This document shows, piece by piece, positions 1-11,960 of a stretch of DNA of 64,000 nucleotides (positions within the stretch are counted from its first letter, which is position 1; the number at the start of each line of letters is the position of its first letter). The notes under the pieces are model-generated. The model searched no databases. It was not told the DNA's origin and saw only the letters and a list, made by a program, of their open reading frames with translations. Source of the stretch: Symsagittifera roscoffensis. Its lineage: Eukaryota; Xenacoelomorpha; Acoela; Convolutidae. The stretch covers positions 46,208,276 to 46,272,275 of the forward strand of contig NC_087069.1 of NCBI RefSeq assembly GCF_963678635.1. Reading direction: 5' to 3'. The position numbers and the translations under genes were made by a program.

Positions 1-48
1 AAAAATGTGACTCAAATCAGAACTTTGAATCATAAACACTAATTAATC

Positions 49-474
49 CTAAAGTAAAAGAACAGCATTCTCTTGTGTAGTTTTATCTAATGATACACAG
101 ATTTTGTTATCTTCAAATGCATGAGCACCTAGACATTCTCGATTTTTATTGTTAATGGCACCATCTCTATCAACAATACTTGAATAAAATCTTGGTTCAT
201 TAAGCATCGGTTCAATCTTCCTTTTCTCCTCACAAATTTTTCTACCGTCTACGAATGTAAACTTTCCCTCAGTACTATTTTGGTACAAAAAGGGTATGAT
301 ATTTTTGAAATAGCAAATTCCCATTCTCCTTTCAAATGTACTCGATTGGTTAAAAAATTTGTACAAAAAAAAACAAAGACTGTTTTTCGAATAACAATAA
401 AAAGAAGCCTTAGAAACTAACTCAATAGTAAAAGAATCCATGACAACCGATCGATAGAAAATTAGCTTTAACAA
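49..474 (-). pseudogene. Polinton-like ORF fragment of unknown function
   Basis: An open frame of 141 codons on the minus strand directly follows the integrase remnant at 478-927. The C-terminal half (about residues 70-110) contains a KFTFVDGRK segment followed by FYSSIVDRDGAINN. I associate this 'YSSIVD..EAMN' pattern with an unassigned protein that occurs beside integrase and polymerase B in Maverick/Polinton-like elements of invertebrates. The N-terminal half shows no motif and may be read-through of a decayed region. I cannot assign a function. The element assignment depends mainly on the neighbours. Confidence 0.4.
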
Positions 475-477
475 AAT

Positions 478-1121
478 TTACTTAGCTCTTTTACGAACTT
501 TTTTGCAGCTTTTTTTCAGAAAACTTCCCAAAAAGTTCTTATTTGTCGAAATCTTTGATGATGCATGTTGTAGGCTTTTTTCTAAATATTGCCAAAATTT
601 CAAAATTTCATCTGTAAATTGTGTTTTGTGTTCCTTTCGAAAAGAAACATCATTCATTGAAATTCTCATTCTATCCGAAACTTTGAATTTTGTTTTCTTA
701 TACCTTGTTAGAGGTTTATTGTACAGAATTGAAAGAAAATCAGTATTCTTGACATCTCTAATTGGTTTCCCAGTAGATATATTGACGCGACAGTTCATAT
801 TAGACACAAATTGAGGTAACTTGTGAATGAAATTTTCACTGTGATCTTCTATGTATCGATAACGTTTGCGTTTTAATGATAGAATGACTCTCTCTGCAAA
901 TGCAGCTTGTTTTGGTTTTTTACTCAATTTGGAGAAACTTCAATGCAAAATCTTTCGAAAGTTTTCCCATAAATTGTTCCTTTATCAACCCAGAGTGTTT
1001 TTTCGAGAAATCGTTTTTTTTTTTTTGAAAACTTGCAAAGTGTCTTTAGCATATTTTGTTTTACTTGTTTGAACTCTGATATCGTTGTTTGAAATCGCAG
1101 AAAAATCTCAACAGCGACCAA
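478..1121 (-). pseudogene. Polinton-type integrase relic, copy A
   Basis: Two overlapping minus-strand frames (1121-924 and 927-478) together give a retroviral-type integrase with a frameshift near 925. The upstream frame has VAVEIFLRF and LWVDKGTIYGKTFERFC, matching the second catalytic Asp region (W-x-DKG-x-x-[YF]) of Maverick/Polinton integrases. The second frame continues with AAFAERVILSLKR, which contains the expected catalytic Glu (AE-R), then YIEDHSENFIHKLPQFV. It ends in a basic SH3/chromodomain-like tail (KFKVSDRMRIS). The family inserts element DNA by DDE chemistry. This copy is dead because of the frameshift and the missing N-terminus. Confidence 0.75.
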
Positions 1122-1623
1122 TAAACGTTTGACTCCATTATTCGACTCTAAGTCTTTGGAAACGACTGATTGGTGGACTGATATGTACTGCTTTCTTTTT
1201 TGCTTTACTCCATCTTCGCACAGAACCGCAAGCCACTCTAACCCTAGAATACAATTTATTCAGACTTACGTTTTCAGATTTTTAAAGAGATCCAAGGTAT
1301 TTTTGGAGTTAGATCAATGAGTAAATGACCAAAAGGAATAGATGTTGCATCCTGATACCACTCTTTCAATTGTGATTATAGACCTAATTGTTGACTTAAT
1401 GTATTGAAGTGTAAAACATCTCTCGGTGAGCTGAACAGGACTTTGTGTGTATTTTGTAACTCAACCGAGCTTTGAATAATAAACACTGATTGATCCTTTG
1501 ATAAATAAACAGCAACTTTTTGTGCAATTTCGTTATCTTTAAATGCTTGAGCACCCGGATTTCCTCAATTTTTCTGTTATTGGCTTAGTTTAGAAAAATG
1601 ATTTACTTTTCTTCTGATTATTT

Positions 1624-2405
1624 TTGCGGAAGTTCTTATTTGTCAATAACTTTGATGAGTTTTGTTGGAGGCTTTTTTGTAAATATTGCCAAAATTTCGA
1701 AATTTCATCTGTAAATTGTGGTTTGTTATCCTTTCGAAAAGAAAAATCATTCTTTGAAATTCTCACTCTATCTCAAACTTTGAATTTTGGTTTCTTATAC
1801 CTTATTAGAGGTTTATTGTACATAATTGACGGAAAATCAGTTTTCTCGACTTCTCCAGGTGGTTTCCCAGTAGATGTATTGACACGACAGTTCATTATAG
1901 ACACAAATTGAGGTAACTTGTGAATGAAATTTTCACCATGATCGGCGATGCATCAATCAAATTTGCGTTTTATTGATAGATGACTCTCTTTGCAAATGCA
2001 GCTTTTGTTTTACTCAATTTTGAGTAAATTTCAATGTCTTTCTCCTTGCAAAATCTTTCGAAAGCTTCCTCATAATTTTCCTTTATCAATCCAAAGTTTT
2101 TGAGGAGTTTTCTTTTCGAGAAACCATTTTTTGACAGCTTGCAAAGTGTCTGTGGCGTATTTTGTTTTCATTGTTTGAACTCTGATTAATCGCAGAAAAA
2201 TCTCAACAGCAACTAATGAGTGTTTGATTCCCTTGTTTCGACTCGCTAATTTGTCCACAAAAGCCAAGTCCATAAACAAAACTTCCGTGATATTTTTTGA
2301 AAAAGCTTGAAATCTTTGAAAACGTCTGATTGGAGGAACAAGTTTTGTAAAAAAAATGTACGCTTTCTTTTTTGACAAACCCAATGTTTTACTCAAATTT
2401 TGCAC
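1624..2405 (-). pseudogene. Polinton-type integrase relic, copy B
   Basis: A minus-strand frame from 2405 to 2070 encodes an integrase N-terminus and core. It has VPPIRRFQRFQ, then MDLAFVDKLASRNKG (first catalytic Asp region), HSLVAVEIFLRLIRVQTMKTKYA, and LWIDKGKL (second Asp region). The Glu-containing helix and tail are visible only as broken frames on the same strand down to 1624. There the plus-strand readings are simply antisense to the tail seen in copy A. Copy B keeps the part that copy A has lost, and the reverse is also true. Neither is functional. Confidence 0.75.
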
Positions 2406-2560
2406 AGAGCCTTACGCCACTCAACCCCTAGAGTACAATCTGTTCAGACTTACCTTTTCAGACCATGAGGTACAGATATTGCATCTTTATACCACTCTTT
2501 CAGGTGTGATCGTAGACCTAAATGTTGACTTAATGTGTTGATTTGTTAAACATCTCTCGA

Positions 2561-4880
2561 TAAACTGAACAGGATTTTGTGTGTATTTTGTAACTCAACA
2601 TCTCCTCCCAATTTGTTTTGATGCAACAAATTATGCTTAATGTATATTGCTTTCAGTCTCCTATGTCTTCCACAGATGACAATTTTCCCAAACTTCTTAG
2701 AATTTGAAAATTCTCCACAAGAGTCATCAAATATTAACAGATGTTTGTCCCGTTATTGGGAAGGTTCTCAATCAGTTCAAAGTCAACTTCTCTGATAAAT
2801 TTAAGGTTTTTTCTTTCTATTTAACTATAAAGAGGTGATTGCTGTTGTTTAAAAAAGTTTTTTTCTCAATGTTGGGTTGAAATGTACCAATTTTTAACCA
2901 TTCAAAAAAAATGCGCAATTACAGGTCCACTCGGACCAACTAGCGAAATAGAAAATTTGTTCTTTGGTAGAAAAGTTTTAACTCATAGATTTGGAGAAGG
3001 TGAAATATAACCGACTGTAATTGAGAAAATTGCAACTCAAACTGTTGTTTCTTCCATGTAATGGATATAATTATTCAAACGATTGCACCTGCTAGTTTCA
3101 AAGCTATGACAAAAAAATTGGCACAAAAAACTAAAAGAGATCTATTACAAGTTCATCCAAAAAGTTTCGATGGTTTTCTTTCATGATTCTACTCATCAAA
3201 AACAAAATTTCCTAAACATAAGTGCTTGTCATATGCATCACCAAACTCAACTTTGAAAAGAAAAGTTTTGATAGTGATGAATAATTAATTTTCAAAAACA
3301 AGTGAAACAAAATGTGTAAAATGTTCCGTATGCAAATCTTTTCTTCCTGTACAGTGAAGAACTTTTGCAAGTTGAAGTGGTTACTTGCTACACCTCCAAT
3401 CATATTCTTCATCTCTGAAAACCAAATTCTGATTTTTTGCGGATGCGTAGTCACCTTGGCTCACAAAATGTTTGACAAAATTTTACAATTTTCATAATCT
3501 TCTGCAAAAAATTCCGTTTCTCAAACTTTCAATTTTTTCAATATTTCTTCAAGCTCAGTATATGTACCCACTGCTACAAATGATTCCAAGAAGATGCTTC
3601 GTACATCAAGCATATTGAGATGTTGCTTTGAATTTTTTGGGAGGATTGTCCCACATTTTGAGCCTTTTCACTATTTTGTTTTCATTACACTCAATATCCA
3701 AAACAACCAGACTCAAGACGTTAACTGTTTTCGCTGAAGTATTTGATTTAAATGACTAACAATCGAACAATGCATTGTAACAGTCGTCCACTTATGTCAC
3801 AAATAAGGATAAGAAAAATAGGCCCTAAAACCTTTGGCTCAAGGGTCAAGGACAATATCTCTTGTGCTTTTATACCTGATTTTGTCGGAGTCAACTCGGT
3901 TCGCGTAAGACATGAGACTACAAGGTCATGTTACAGCTTGAAGGCTAAAACCAAAATACCCCCCACTCCAGAAATAAGAACGGTCCCATTCTGAGGTCAC
4001 GAAATAACTATACACGCGAACGCCTTTAAACACAGGGTTGGAAATTCAAATATACCATTAGTTTTCAGTTTTTATTGAACAGTTGACCTTTGATCCATTT
4101 CAAATGGATCAACCTAAAACCCGCCTTATCTCAAGATAATTGTGTAAAATACGCACAAAAAAAAATTAAATTCAGCACTCACATAGTGACGCGACTCTAA
4201 ATTAAGAAAATAATAAAAGTAAAGCAACTCTTTTGGACCATTGGGCAGCTTCACTCGTCTGCTTGCCTAACCAAGGTTCTCTTTTGCCCAGCAAGGGCAC
4301 TCTCGTTTGAAATCTCAGTGTTCTCTGTCGGGAACAAAATAGTTCTGCTCGAATTATTGATTTTAGTAAAAATGCGAACAGAAATTAGCTTAATTTTTAT
4401 CGAATTTCCCGCGATATTTTTTCGAGTCTTTTGATCAAACTAAAATTTTGATTTTCAGTTGTCAAGACAAACTTGAGCATGACATGTTTATTCGAATTTT
4501 TCAAAACAATTACTTTGTTCCCGAAAATCAAGGTCAAACTTCCAAATGTGACCGACTGGCACATGCTCCCCGGACTCATGATTGATGTTCTCATCTCGCC
4601 TCGTCTTCATGTCAGTGAGAGCAGAATGTTGAGTACAACTCAAGATAACATTTACAGAAGTTTGTAGCAGATTCAACCTTATCTTTATCCCCAAAACTCA
4701 CAGCCATGTAAAATCGTCATTCTATAGCTAAACAGCAATCAAAACATTCATCCAACTGCAACCTGAATTCCAGCTTTGTAAATTACTTTTTCTGTAAAAT
4801 CTCTTTTGTTCAACACATTCAAAAACAATCATGCAAGTTTTGATAAATCAATAATACGGTGTATTAGATAACAAAATTCG
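2561..4880. other. Decayed Polinton-like interior and unassigned AT-rich DNA
   Basis: There is no intact gene here. A plus-strand stretch at about 3060-3165 reads PASFKAMTKKLAQKTKRDLL, which could be a remnant of a structural-type Polinton ORF. Another open stretch at 3752-3994 has no recognisable domain. The 4200-4400 part is slightly richer in GC and could be an LTR or promoter remnant of the block that follows, but I found no matching second copy. Element membership for this stretch is inferred from position between integrase and polymerase remains. Confidence 0.35.
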
Positions 4881-5290
4881 TAGGTTGAAATATCTTTTGT
4901 TGTCTCAGATTTCATCTGAGTTCACACTCAAATCCCAATTTTTCCCTGCTCAGTACTCAAGACTCCACCCAGAGTGCCCGAGCCATTTTGTCCCCCTTGT
5001 CTTTGATTTACTGGGTCCAGACGCGCTCGACACCGTGATCTGCCTCGTCAATTCTTCTTCATCGTCGGAACTAATCACGGTTTTCTCACATGCCTTCAGT
5101 TGCTCTTAGGCCCGCATTCACTCTTTCTGCTCTAGTAATTTTTTGGAATGGTTTGGTAGTTTCTTCATCCTGAGCTCTCGGTTCAGGCAAAAAAGTGGTT
5201 TAGGCTTAATCTCACATTTTTTGCCTGATCTTCCTCCAGTATTGACTTCCTCGCTTTGTTGTTATCTCTGGATCCCTTTCCAAACCACTT

Positions 5291-6108
5291 CTATCCCGTA
5301 GTTATTCCAATACGATGGGTGCGCAGCGGCCTCTTGAAAGTCTCCGACCCTTCTATTTCAGCCAGTAATTGATGATACTCCTTTTGATGTATCTTCATGT
5401 GGTTCTTTGTCAAGACATACGGCCAAGAAGTCAGCGTCGCCATGAACCACGAGAAAAACCGTATGCGGCTCCATACACGTTTTACTTCCATCAGTACAGC
5501 GAATAACTTGCAGGCAGATTCAAACAACTCAAGCCTGCTGCTATACTTAATACCGTGTATCGCATCCACGGTTGGTGCTTCCAATTTTCTATATTTCATC
5601 ACATTCTCTTTAAACCATCGCAGTGCCTGCTTCGGGCCCACCACGAAAAGAGTGACCTTTTGTTGATGGCCTGGCAATCTTTCCGACCAAATCTCTCCAA
5701 TGTCCCATATCAAGCAGAGGTTCGACTTCTCCGGATACCACAGTCGTACACACTTGTGTACCAAGAAAGCCTTGTCAATCATCTCCCTCTGGCTACACGC
5801 CTCCACCATCGACATTTTTAACGGGCAATGGCTGTCGCAGAAGTTTGCCATAATCTATCCACTAAAGACTTCGCATTCATTGACACACTATACGCTTCAC
5901 TCACCGGGAATCCCATTTCTGCTTCCAGAACGTCTTTCATCTCTTGGTGGGTTTCTGAATCATTTGCAGCACTCCAGGCCAGGATTCGACACTCGACCCC
6001 GTCACTAGATGCTGTTCGGACTCTAGCATCTCCAGTGGATCCATGGTACACATCTTTGAGAAGAAACCTAGTACCGTCGACCAATTCACCGTAGTAATTG
6101 CGTAGCAA
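5291..6108 (-). pseudogene. Unknown accessory ORF of the GC-richer block
   Basis: Two overlapping minus frames (6108-5818 and 5851-5291) appear to be one protein broken near 5830. The first includes DGTRFLLKDVYHGS and VECRILAWSAANDSETHQEM. The second includes LPGHQQKVTLFVVGPKQALR and HIKIHQ-like charged helices. The beta-strand pattern (VTLFVVG) suggests an alpha/beta fold, but I do not recognise the family. It lies downstream, on the coding strand, of the possible SGNH-like piece. It may be the rest of the same polyprotein. Confidence 0.35.
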
Positions 6109-6479
6109 TCAGCTAGTATCTACAAATCGCTTTTCTCGTTCTCCGTAACATCATCAAACCATGCAGCCAAATATCTCCTCTGAAATATCTCCTCGATCCG
6201 GACGCAAGATTGCACATCACAAGAGTGTCCTCTACCTCCGGTTCTCAGATTGATACAAGTGCCTGGCTCCATCTTCTTTGGTGGTTCAACTCTAGATTTA
6301 TCCACTTTTTCTTTAGACTATTCTCGATGAGGCAAAATCAGTATTATCATATTTCTCTGGTGACAACATTACTCGTTCAGTGATCTCTTCGTTCAAATTT
6401 GCTTGAGCATGTGAGCAGTAGGAGGGTCTCAATAACTTCCAGACTGTTCCCAAGTTCGTGAACAATACATTATCCTGGC

Positions 6480-6983
6480 CTCCTTACCTCAATCCCACTC
6501 TGCTCTCCGATCGTGGCACGAACGAAGATGATCTCGGGTACCTTCTCAAGAAGTAAATCTAGGCTTGGCTTTTCCCTTTCCGCTGTGTCCATTTCAATTA
6601 CCTTTTCCGTCCAAAACTTCAGCAACTCCGTGACTTCAAAATTTCATGCAGGCAGTTCCTGCCTCCTTGCTCAAGAAGTGATTGTATGACACTCCCATGA
6701 CCCCAGAGAAAAACTGATAATCTCCGCGCTTCGTGGGTTTCGAATACTCATCCGCCACGACTATGGCACGATGCACACCATGACTGCTATCGAATTTCTT
6801 GTTTAAGAACCTCCTGATTTCGTCAACCTTCGCATGGTTCTCAAGAGATTGCCTGGTATCATCGTACTTCTTAATCCCTTTTTGGTATACAATTAGGATG
6901 ACGCACGGGACGACCCATTTAAGAGTCATCTCGAGCAACATATTGCAATAACATTCGACATACATATAGGCCTTTTTTACCAA
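6480..6983 (-). pseudogene. Possible SGNH/GDSL-hydrolase-like core, decayed
   Basis: The minus frame from 6983 reads VVPCVILIVYQKGIKKYDD, a hydrophobic beta strand where SGNH proteins have 'VVILIVGTNDI'. About 35 residues later comes a second strand AIVVADEYSKP, then MGVSYNHFLSKE, which resembles the usual 'N-x-x-L' helix. After a frameshift the sequence continues as VTELLKFWTEKVIEMD and ends near 6480. The GxND block reads YQKG, so the core would be catalytically dead. The match rests on order and spacing of strands only. A Rossmann-like protein of another family is possible. Confidence 0.35.
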
Positions 6984-7533
6984 ATTTTCCTTTGTTGCAG
7001 AAGGGCAGATTGTCCAATGCCATCCCAGTCAGGCATCACATAAACAACAACTAACCCTCCATAATGGTGAGAAGGTTCGCCATCAGAGGCTGGGCTGATG
7101 AGGGTGCTCTCATCTCATTTTCGAAGTATTCCAACGGTAATTTCTCCTAGGTTCAACCCAATTGGCTCCTCAGTTCTAGTTTGTTCACTTCAGCTTTTTT
7201 CTGTGAGGCCCAACTTCGGCGCTTTTTGGACATTCCGCAATCCAGCTTCTTTAGACAGATCTCTAGTTCTTTCGTCGTATCCAAAGCTGTCCAACAAGAT
7301 TGAGCAGTATTTCTCGAGACTCCTTTCTCCAGGGGATCATTCGTGATTGGCCCTCAAATTCTCTGGTGTTGACTCGAGACACATTCCCTGCCGACATCCA
7401 CGTCCCATGTTTGCCCACTGGTAGAACCTCTCTTTATATTAAACCGCTGAGATTTAAAGTCTTCTTCTGTCGCTGGACCATCTGTAGTTACCATGTCGGC
7501 TATCACTTCCGCCAACTTACTAGATGTCGAGTT

Positions 7534-8231
7534 TTATTTGTAAGCTGCAGACTTCAATCTGGCTAAAACAATCGGAGCCGTCTCTTTCAAGTTCGCCTCC
7601 GACACTGCTTCCGTTGAAGGACTCCCTTCCTTCAACTCTCGCTTCCTCTTTGTTGACTTTGACTCTTTGTTCGGGGTCGTAGACACAATCATCATCAAAG
7701 CTGCTTCCTTCTCATGACCCCCTTCTTCCAACTCTTGCCTTCTCCGGTTTCTTGTCTCAAGCACCTCCTTTCCCCCTTTAGTCTTAGGTAAAAATATATT
7801 TTTAGCTATGGTAATACTTTTATCCTTATTACTCTTTTTGGTCTTAACTTTTTCACTATTAGTTTTCTTTTTTAAAGTAGAGCTGTTTTTACAGGAACTG
7901 GAATCAGTATTCGGCCTCGTCTCCTGGACATAAAACATCTTGCTAAGGAACTTGTCTCTTGCCTCTTTGTATAGTCCAGTTTCCATCAAGGTAGGCTCTC
8001 CGAAGTCCACCACCGGCACTATTTCTTCAGCTAGGGTCGCCCCGTTCTCCATGTCTTCCTCGTGTTCACTGAAAGCTTCTTCCATTCTCTCCCCTTAGTC
8101 GTTTCATTTCTTTCCTTCTTCAAGGCATACTCAAAATTGTTTTCTACTGGGCGGTTCCTTTTGTCTCCAGGAGTCTCAATCGACAGAGGTGAAGCTGTTA
8201 CTGGGTCCTGGTTATACTCCGTAAGTGGCAC
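7534..8231 (-). pseudogene. Charged linker/coil-like accessory ORF
   Basis: Two overlapping minus-strand frames (8231-8031, then 8085-7534) are joined by a frameshift near 8085. The product is very hydrophilic, with runs such as KKKTNSEKVKTKKSNKDKS and KRKRELKEGSP, and acidic patches (EEAFSEHEEDMEN). There is no globular motif. It lies upstream, in minus orientation, of the possible SGNH-like fragment at 6983-6636, the same relative position that the linker at 62630-62990 has before the SGNH-like core there. Function is unknown; it may be a nucleic-acid-binding or linker segment. Confidence 0.4.
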
Positions 8232-9122
8232 ATAGAGAGCCCCAGCCGCATCAAGCCTACATCTCTCATGCTGTAGTTCTACTTACTGCAATCCATGGAC
8301 CGCCAGTTGCTTCTTCATGCTGCATCTTGGTTCTGCCTTCAGACCCAGGTGTCTTTCCTCCACTATAATTCGGCCGTCATCATATATTGGGTCCTTGTTC
8401 TCGAAATCGGCCTCCTCAAGTGCTTTTTCCTCGGTCTTCCAAGAGTTTATTTGATTTCAATCGAGTGGAAGTATGCAGCTGCCGAGTATCCAATGAACAG
8501 GGGATCCCAGCCTTGCGTGAACGCCCTTTGTTGTCGTTCAACAACCTCTTTAGCTTGGACTGACGGTACCAGCATCGGAATATTCATTCCCAAAGTCATG
8601 CGCCTCACCGTGGGGAACTTTGGGAAGGTGGCGCTAACACATACCGCTCTAGAATCATCTTTAGCTCTTTTCTCATCAACTCAGGGGCTCCGTCCAAATC
8701 GGTATCCCTTAAACTTCTCTGTTCTATTTCCCTAAGGGGTTTAAGCTCCAGAACTTTTGATGGGCCACGATCGAGTCTTTTCGTTTTCAATCCATTCTGC
8801 ATTGTAACTGGCCTCTAAAACTCAACACCATCAACTAGGGATCCTTAACAATCCCAAATGACACTGCCTCGCTCAAATGCGTTCTCAAATATTCTTGCTT
8901 GCACCAGTTTGGTGCTGTTCTATCCAAAATGCTGATCAAGCTCACTTACACGACCGAGTCACGGTACACCCTTATCAAAGGATCGGAGAAGGCATCAGTT
9001 ACTGTAGGTCGATAGACGCAGGCCACCACTTCCCCTATTCCTCTGACCACTCCTAGGGGATCCGATCGCATTGCCAAGCATAGATCCGTCAGAAGTGTTA
9101 GGTTAATTTTTACTCAAAGAAA

Positions 9123-11960
9123 GTGTATGAACTCCTCTTTGTTTTTGAGTCGATTCGTTTTCCTACAGAGGAACTAAAAGAAACACAAACCACAACCTGG
9201 ATTGGAAATCATGTTTTAATTTCAGTCTCTATATCATCGAATCTGACCAATAAACCCATCTTTTTGTACAACGAGGATTCACAGAAATTATTAAATGATT
9301 TTGTAAGCAAGCTAGAAGCTGCTGATGAGAACAAAATATCAAGATATTGAAGTAGCTGTCAATGAAATAATGAAAAAAAATTGACCAGCTAAGAAAACGA
9401 GGTAAAAATTTTTCAATTAAAATTTTGCGTACGAAGAAGAATTCATTGAAGATTTGGAAGAAACAGATATGTCAACACAATACTTTGCCTGTTTTTGTAT
9501 TTAACAGCGGTAGGTTTTGAATTTGATCAAGTCCTACCTAGTCCCTTATTTGATTCGCGATATAGAACAAAGAGCATCAGTCAGCAAAAAATCGAATGAC
9601 TTTACATTTTTCAGTTTGGAGATGAACAATTTCTCAACAATATGAACTTTCTCGGTGGGGCAACTACTCGAGACTTTTTTCTAAAAAGCTATAAAGCTAG
9701 CAAACTGAGACAGAGCGTTTTCAGTTCGCTAGCTTTAGTTTTATCATACCAAGGAGATAGATCTGTTAAAACTTGGATGTACTCTTACGAATCTAGCAAA
9801 CATATGTCTGCACATATTTATAAATTACAAGCTTTACCAATTTTGCGAAAGCGATAAAGGTTTGTTTGAAAAAATTCGAGTAGACATGACCTGTGGTTCT
9901 TCGATTGTGTTTACCCGAAAGACTGTAGTTGATGAAACATTCATCAAAAACTCAAAAAAACTCAACAAATATATGTGAAACGATCGTCGTTGATGAACCA
10001 ATTTTTTTTTTTCTCAATGTGTCAAGATATGCGACAGGACTGTACACGAGATGGGAGTTTGACACCGAAATGCAGAGGTTTGCTTTCAGGTGCAGAGGAA
10101 GCAAGATATAACCGATTTTGCAACTTGGACCTTATGCTTATGTCTTTTCATCAAGAAACAAGACCAGAATGAAAAATTCAGATTTTTTTCACATCTGGAA
10201 AACAGAAGAAAATTGACTGTTTTAATTCGGACGGTTATTGTGGTCACTATGAAACAGTGTTCGAAGCAATGGGAAGCAAGATATAACCGATTTTGCAACT
10301 TGGACCTTATGCTTATGTCTTTTCATCAAGAAACAAGACCAGAATGAAAAATTCAGATTTTTTTCACATCTGGAAAACAGAAGAAAATTGACTGTTTTAA
10401 TTCGGACGGTTATTGTGGTCACTGTGAAACAGTGTTCGAAGCAATGGGAAGTTACTACCACTTCTGTTCCTGTCAAGAAGCTCATAACAGATCAGGATAT
10501 TGATCGAGGTAATGAAAAGTGAGTGATGGATGATATGAGCTGGGAATATTCAAAAGAGACGGGATACAAATGAGAAGAACTGTGGGAGTGTGAGTGGTGA
10601 GAAAACTTCAAAACCAATGAAACCGATTCAAAACTTCAAAAACATGTCAAAAACTATACCGGAACCCACTTTCCGTACAGAAAATTTAACCCTACAGACT
10701 CCCTTGTGTCAAAATTGAAAGATGGATATCTTTTTGGCTTTGTTCATTGCAATTTAGTTGTTCCAGATAAAGTATTGTTCCAAATAAACTATCAACTTTC
10801 CACCCATTTCCAAAAACACAGAAGCTAGAAGAAACGATATCGGAGAATACATGAAAAATTATGCAATCGAAAACGCAATGTTAAAACGTCCTCAGAGAAT
10901 GCTGATATCTAGTTTTAGGCTAGAAAATGGAACAGTTATAACTCTTCTGTTCAACTTTTATTTGGAACTTGTGTAGCAGTAAACCAAAATTTACCGTTTT
11001 GTTCAAAAGACTCCACGAAATTGTTTGGATAGAATTGTTCAATCAGTGGTTGATGCTATAAGAGAAAGAGATGAAAACCCTCTCTCAGGATGTGTAGCAG
11101 AAACAATGAAACTTTTGGGTAGTTCCTCGTATGGATATCAGATCATGGATAGATCCAGACCTACAATCACGAAATAACTCCATGATGAATCGACTCCTAA
11201 GGCAATCAAAAAACCAGTGTTCAAAAGACTCAATGCAGATGAGAAAGACTTGTAGAGGTGGAGTTGTTTAAACCGACCATTGAACACAGAGAACCCATCA
11301 CTGTCGGATTTTTTATACTGCAGTATGCAAAACTGAGAATGTTGGAGCTGTACTAAAACTTCTTTGACAAGTTTTGTGATGTAAATAATTTTGAAGAGTT
11401 GAAATTGGACACAGACTCACTTTACTTAGTACTTGCTGAAGTAAACTTACGTGACTGTATCCAACCAGATAAGACATCTATTTGTGAAACAATGAGGGAA
11501 AATGATTGCAGAGACTCTTTCAAGGCAGATAAAAAATCTAATTTCTTTAATCGAACGTGTTGCAGTATCCATAAAAAACATAATAAACGGGAGCCGGGAC
11601 TTTGCAAATAAGAATTTAGATGTAAAGAAAAACTCTGTTTTTGTACCAAGACACATTGCTTTTATGAGAACAAGTCAGATAAATAATTCAAACTCAGCAG
11701 TAAAGGTTTCAACAAACAAGTTCTAGAAGTTTCCGGAAACGAACCAAGGTCAAAGTACAGGAGAGTACTCGATGAAGCCATCAACCTAACATCTACAATT
11801 AGAGGAATCAGAACCGTAATACATATGGTGGCCACCGCACCATATGGTGGCCCCCAACAGAGCAAACAAAGAAAGGTTAGTTATTTTTATCCAAAAAGAA
11901 AAGTTCAAGATGATGGATTTCGTCCCAAACCCTTGAAATTATAAGAGCTGATGCAATCAA
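9123..11960 (+). pseudogene. Polinton-type family-B DNA polymerase relic
   Basis: Broken plus-strand frames follow the order of a protein-primed type-B DNA polymerase. SNLTNKPIFLYNEDSQKLL is at 9240-9295. FQFGDEQFLNNMNFLGGATT in the exonuclease region is at about 9610-9670. KLLGSSSYGYQIMDRSR (motif B, KxxxNSxYG type) is at about 11110-11160, and LKLDTDSLYL (motif C, catalytic DTDS) at about 11400-11430. A C-terminal YFYPKRKVQDDGF stretch is near 11890-11925. Family members replicate the element's own DNA. Many stops and frameshifts, plus an internal 175-bp tandem duplication, show it is dead. The integrase remains upstream support one Polinton-like element. Confidence 0.8.
10100..10449 (+). 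repeat. 175-bp tandem duplication in polymerase relic
   Basis: A 175-bp unit starting with GCAAGATATAACC at 10101 is repeated from 10276 with only a few differences, for example CTATGAAACAG versus CTGTGAAACAG. The unit lies inside the polymerase-B pseudogene. It is not a multiple of three, so it adds a frameshift. The near identity says it formed well after the polymerase had started to decay, or it may be an assembly collapse or expansion. Confidence 0.9.

Larger units (their letters stand above)
20..2560. repeat. Tandem duplication inside Polinton-like relic
   Basis: The stretch from about 20 to 1430 is repeated in diverged form from about 1450 to 2560. Matching landmarks are the ATAAACACT-AATTGATCCT region near 30 and 1475, the TTGTCGAAAT/TTGTCAATAA stretch near 543 and 1642, and the CAGCRACYAAT segment near 1110 and 2206. 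Both units carry integrase-like coding sequence on the minus strand. The first unit is longer because it keeps a 5' coding block (49-474) that is mostly lost from the second. Indels and stops have accumulated independently, so the duplication is old. Confidence 0.75.
4880..9100 (-). mobile_element. GC-richer retroelement fragment inserted in Polinton relic
   Basis: Base composition changes sharply near 4880 and returns to AT-rich near 9100. Within the block the minus strand carries a series of broken frames: 8802-8605, 8231-8031, 8085-7534, 6983-6636, 6108-5818 and 5851-5291. The Polinton integrase lies on one side and the polymerase on the other, so the block reads as an insertion. Its composition and protein style (charged linker, coil, alpha/beta core) resemble the accessory region at 61854-64000 rather than the surrounding DNA. 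No gag, RT or integrase is present, so it is probably only the 3' accessory part of an element. Confidence 0.5.
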
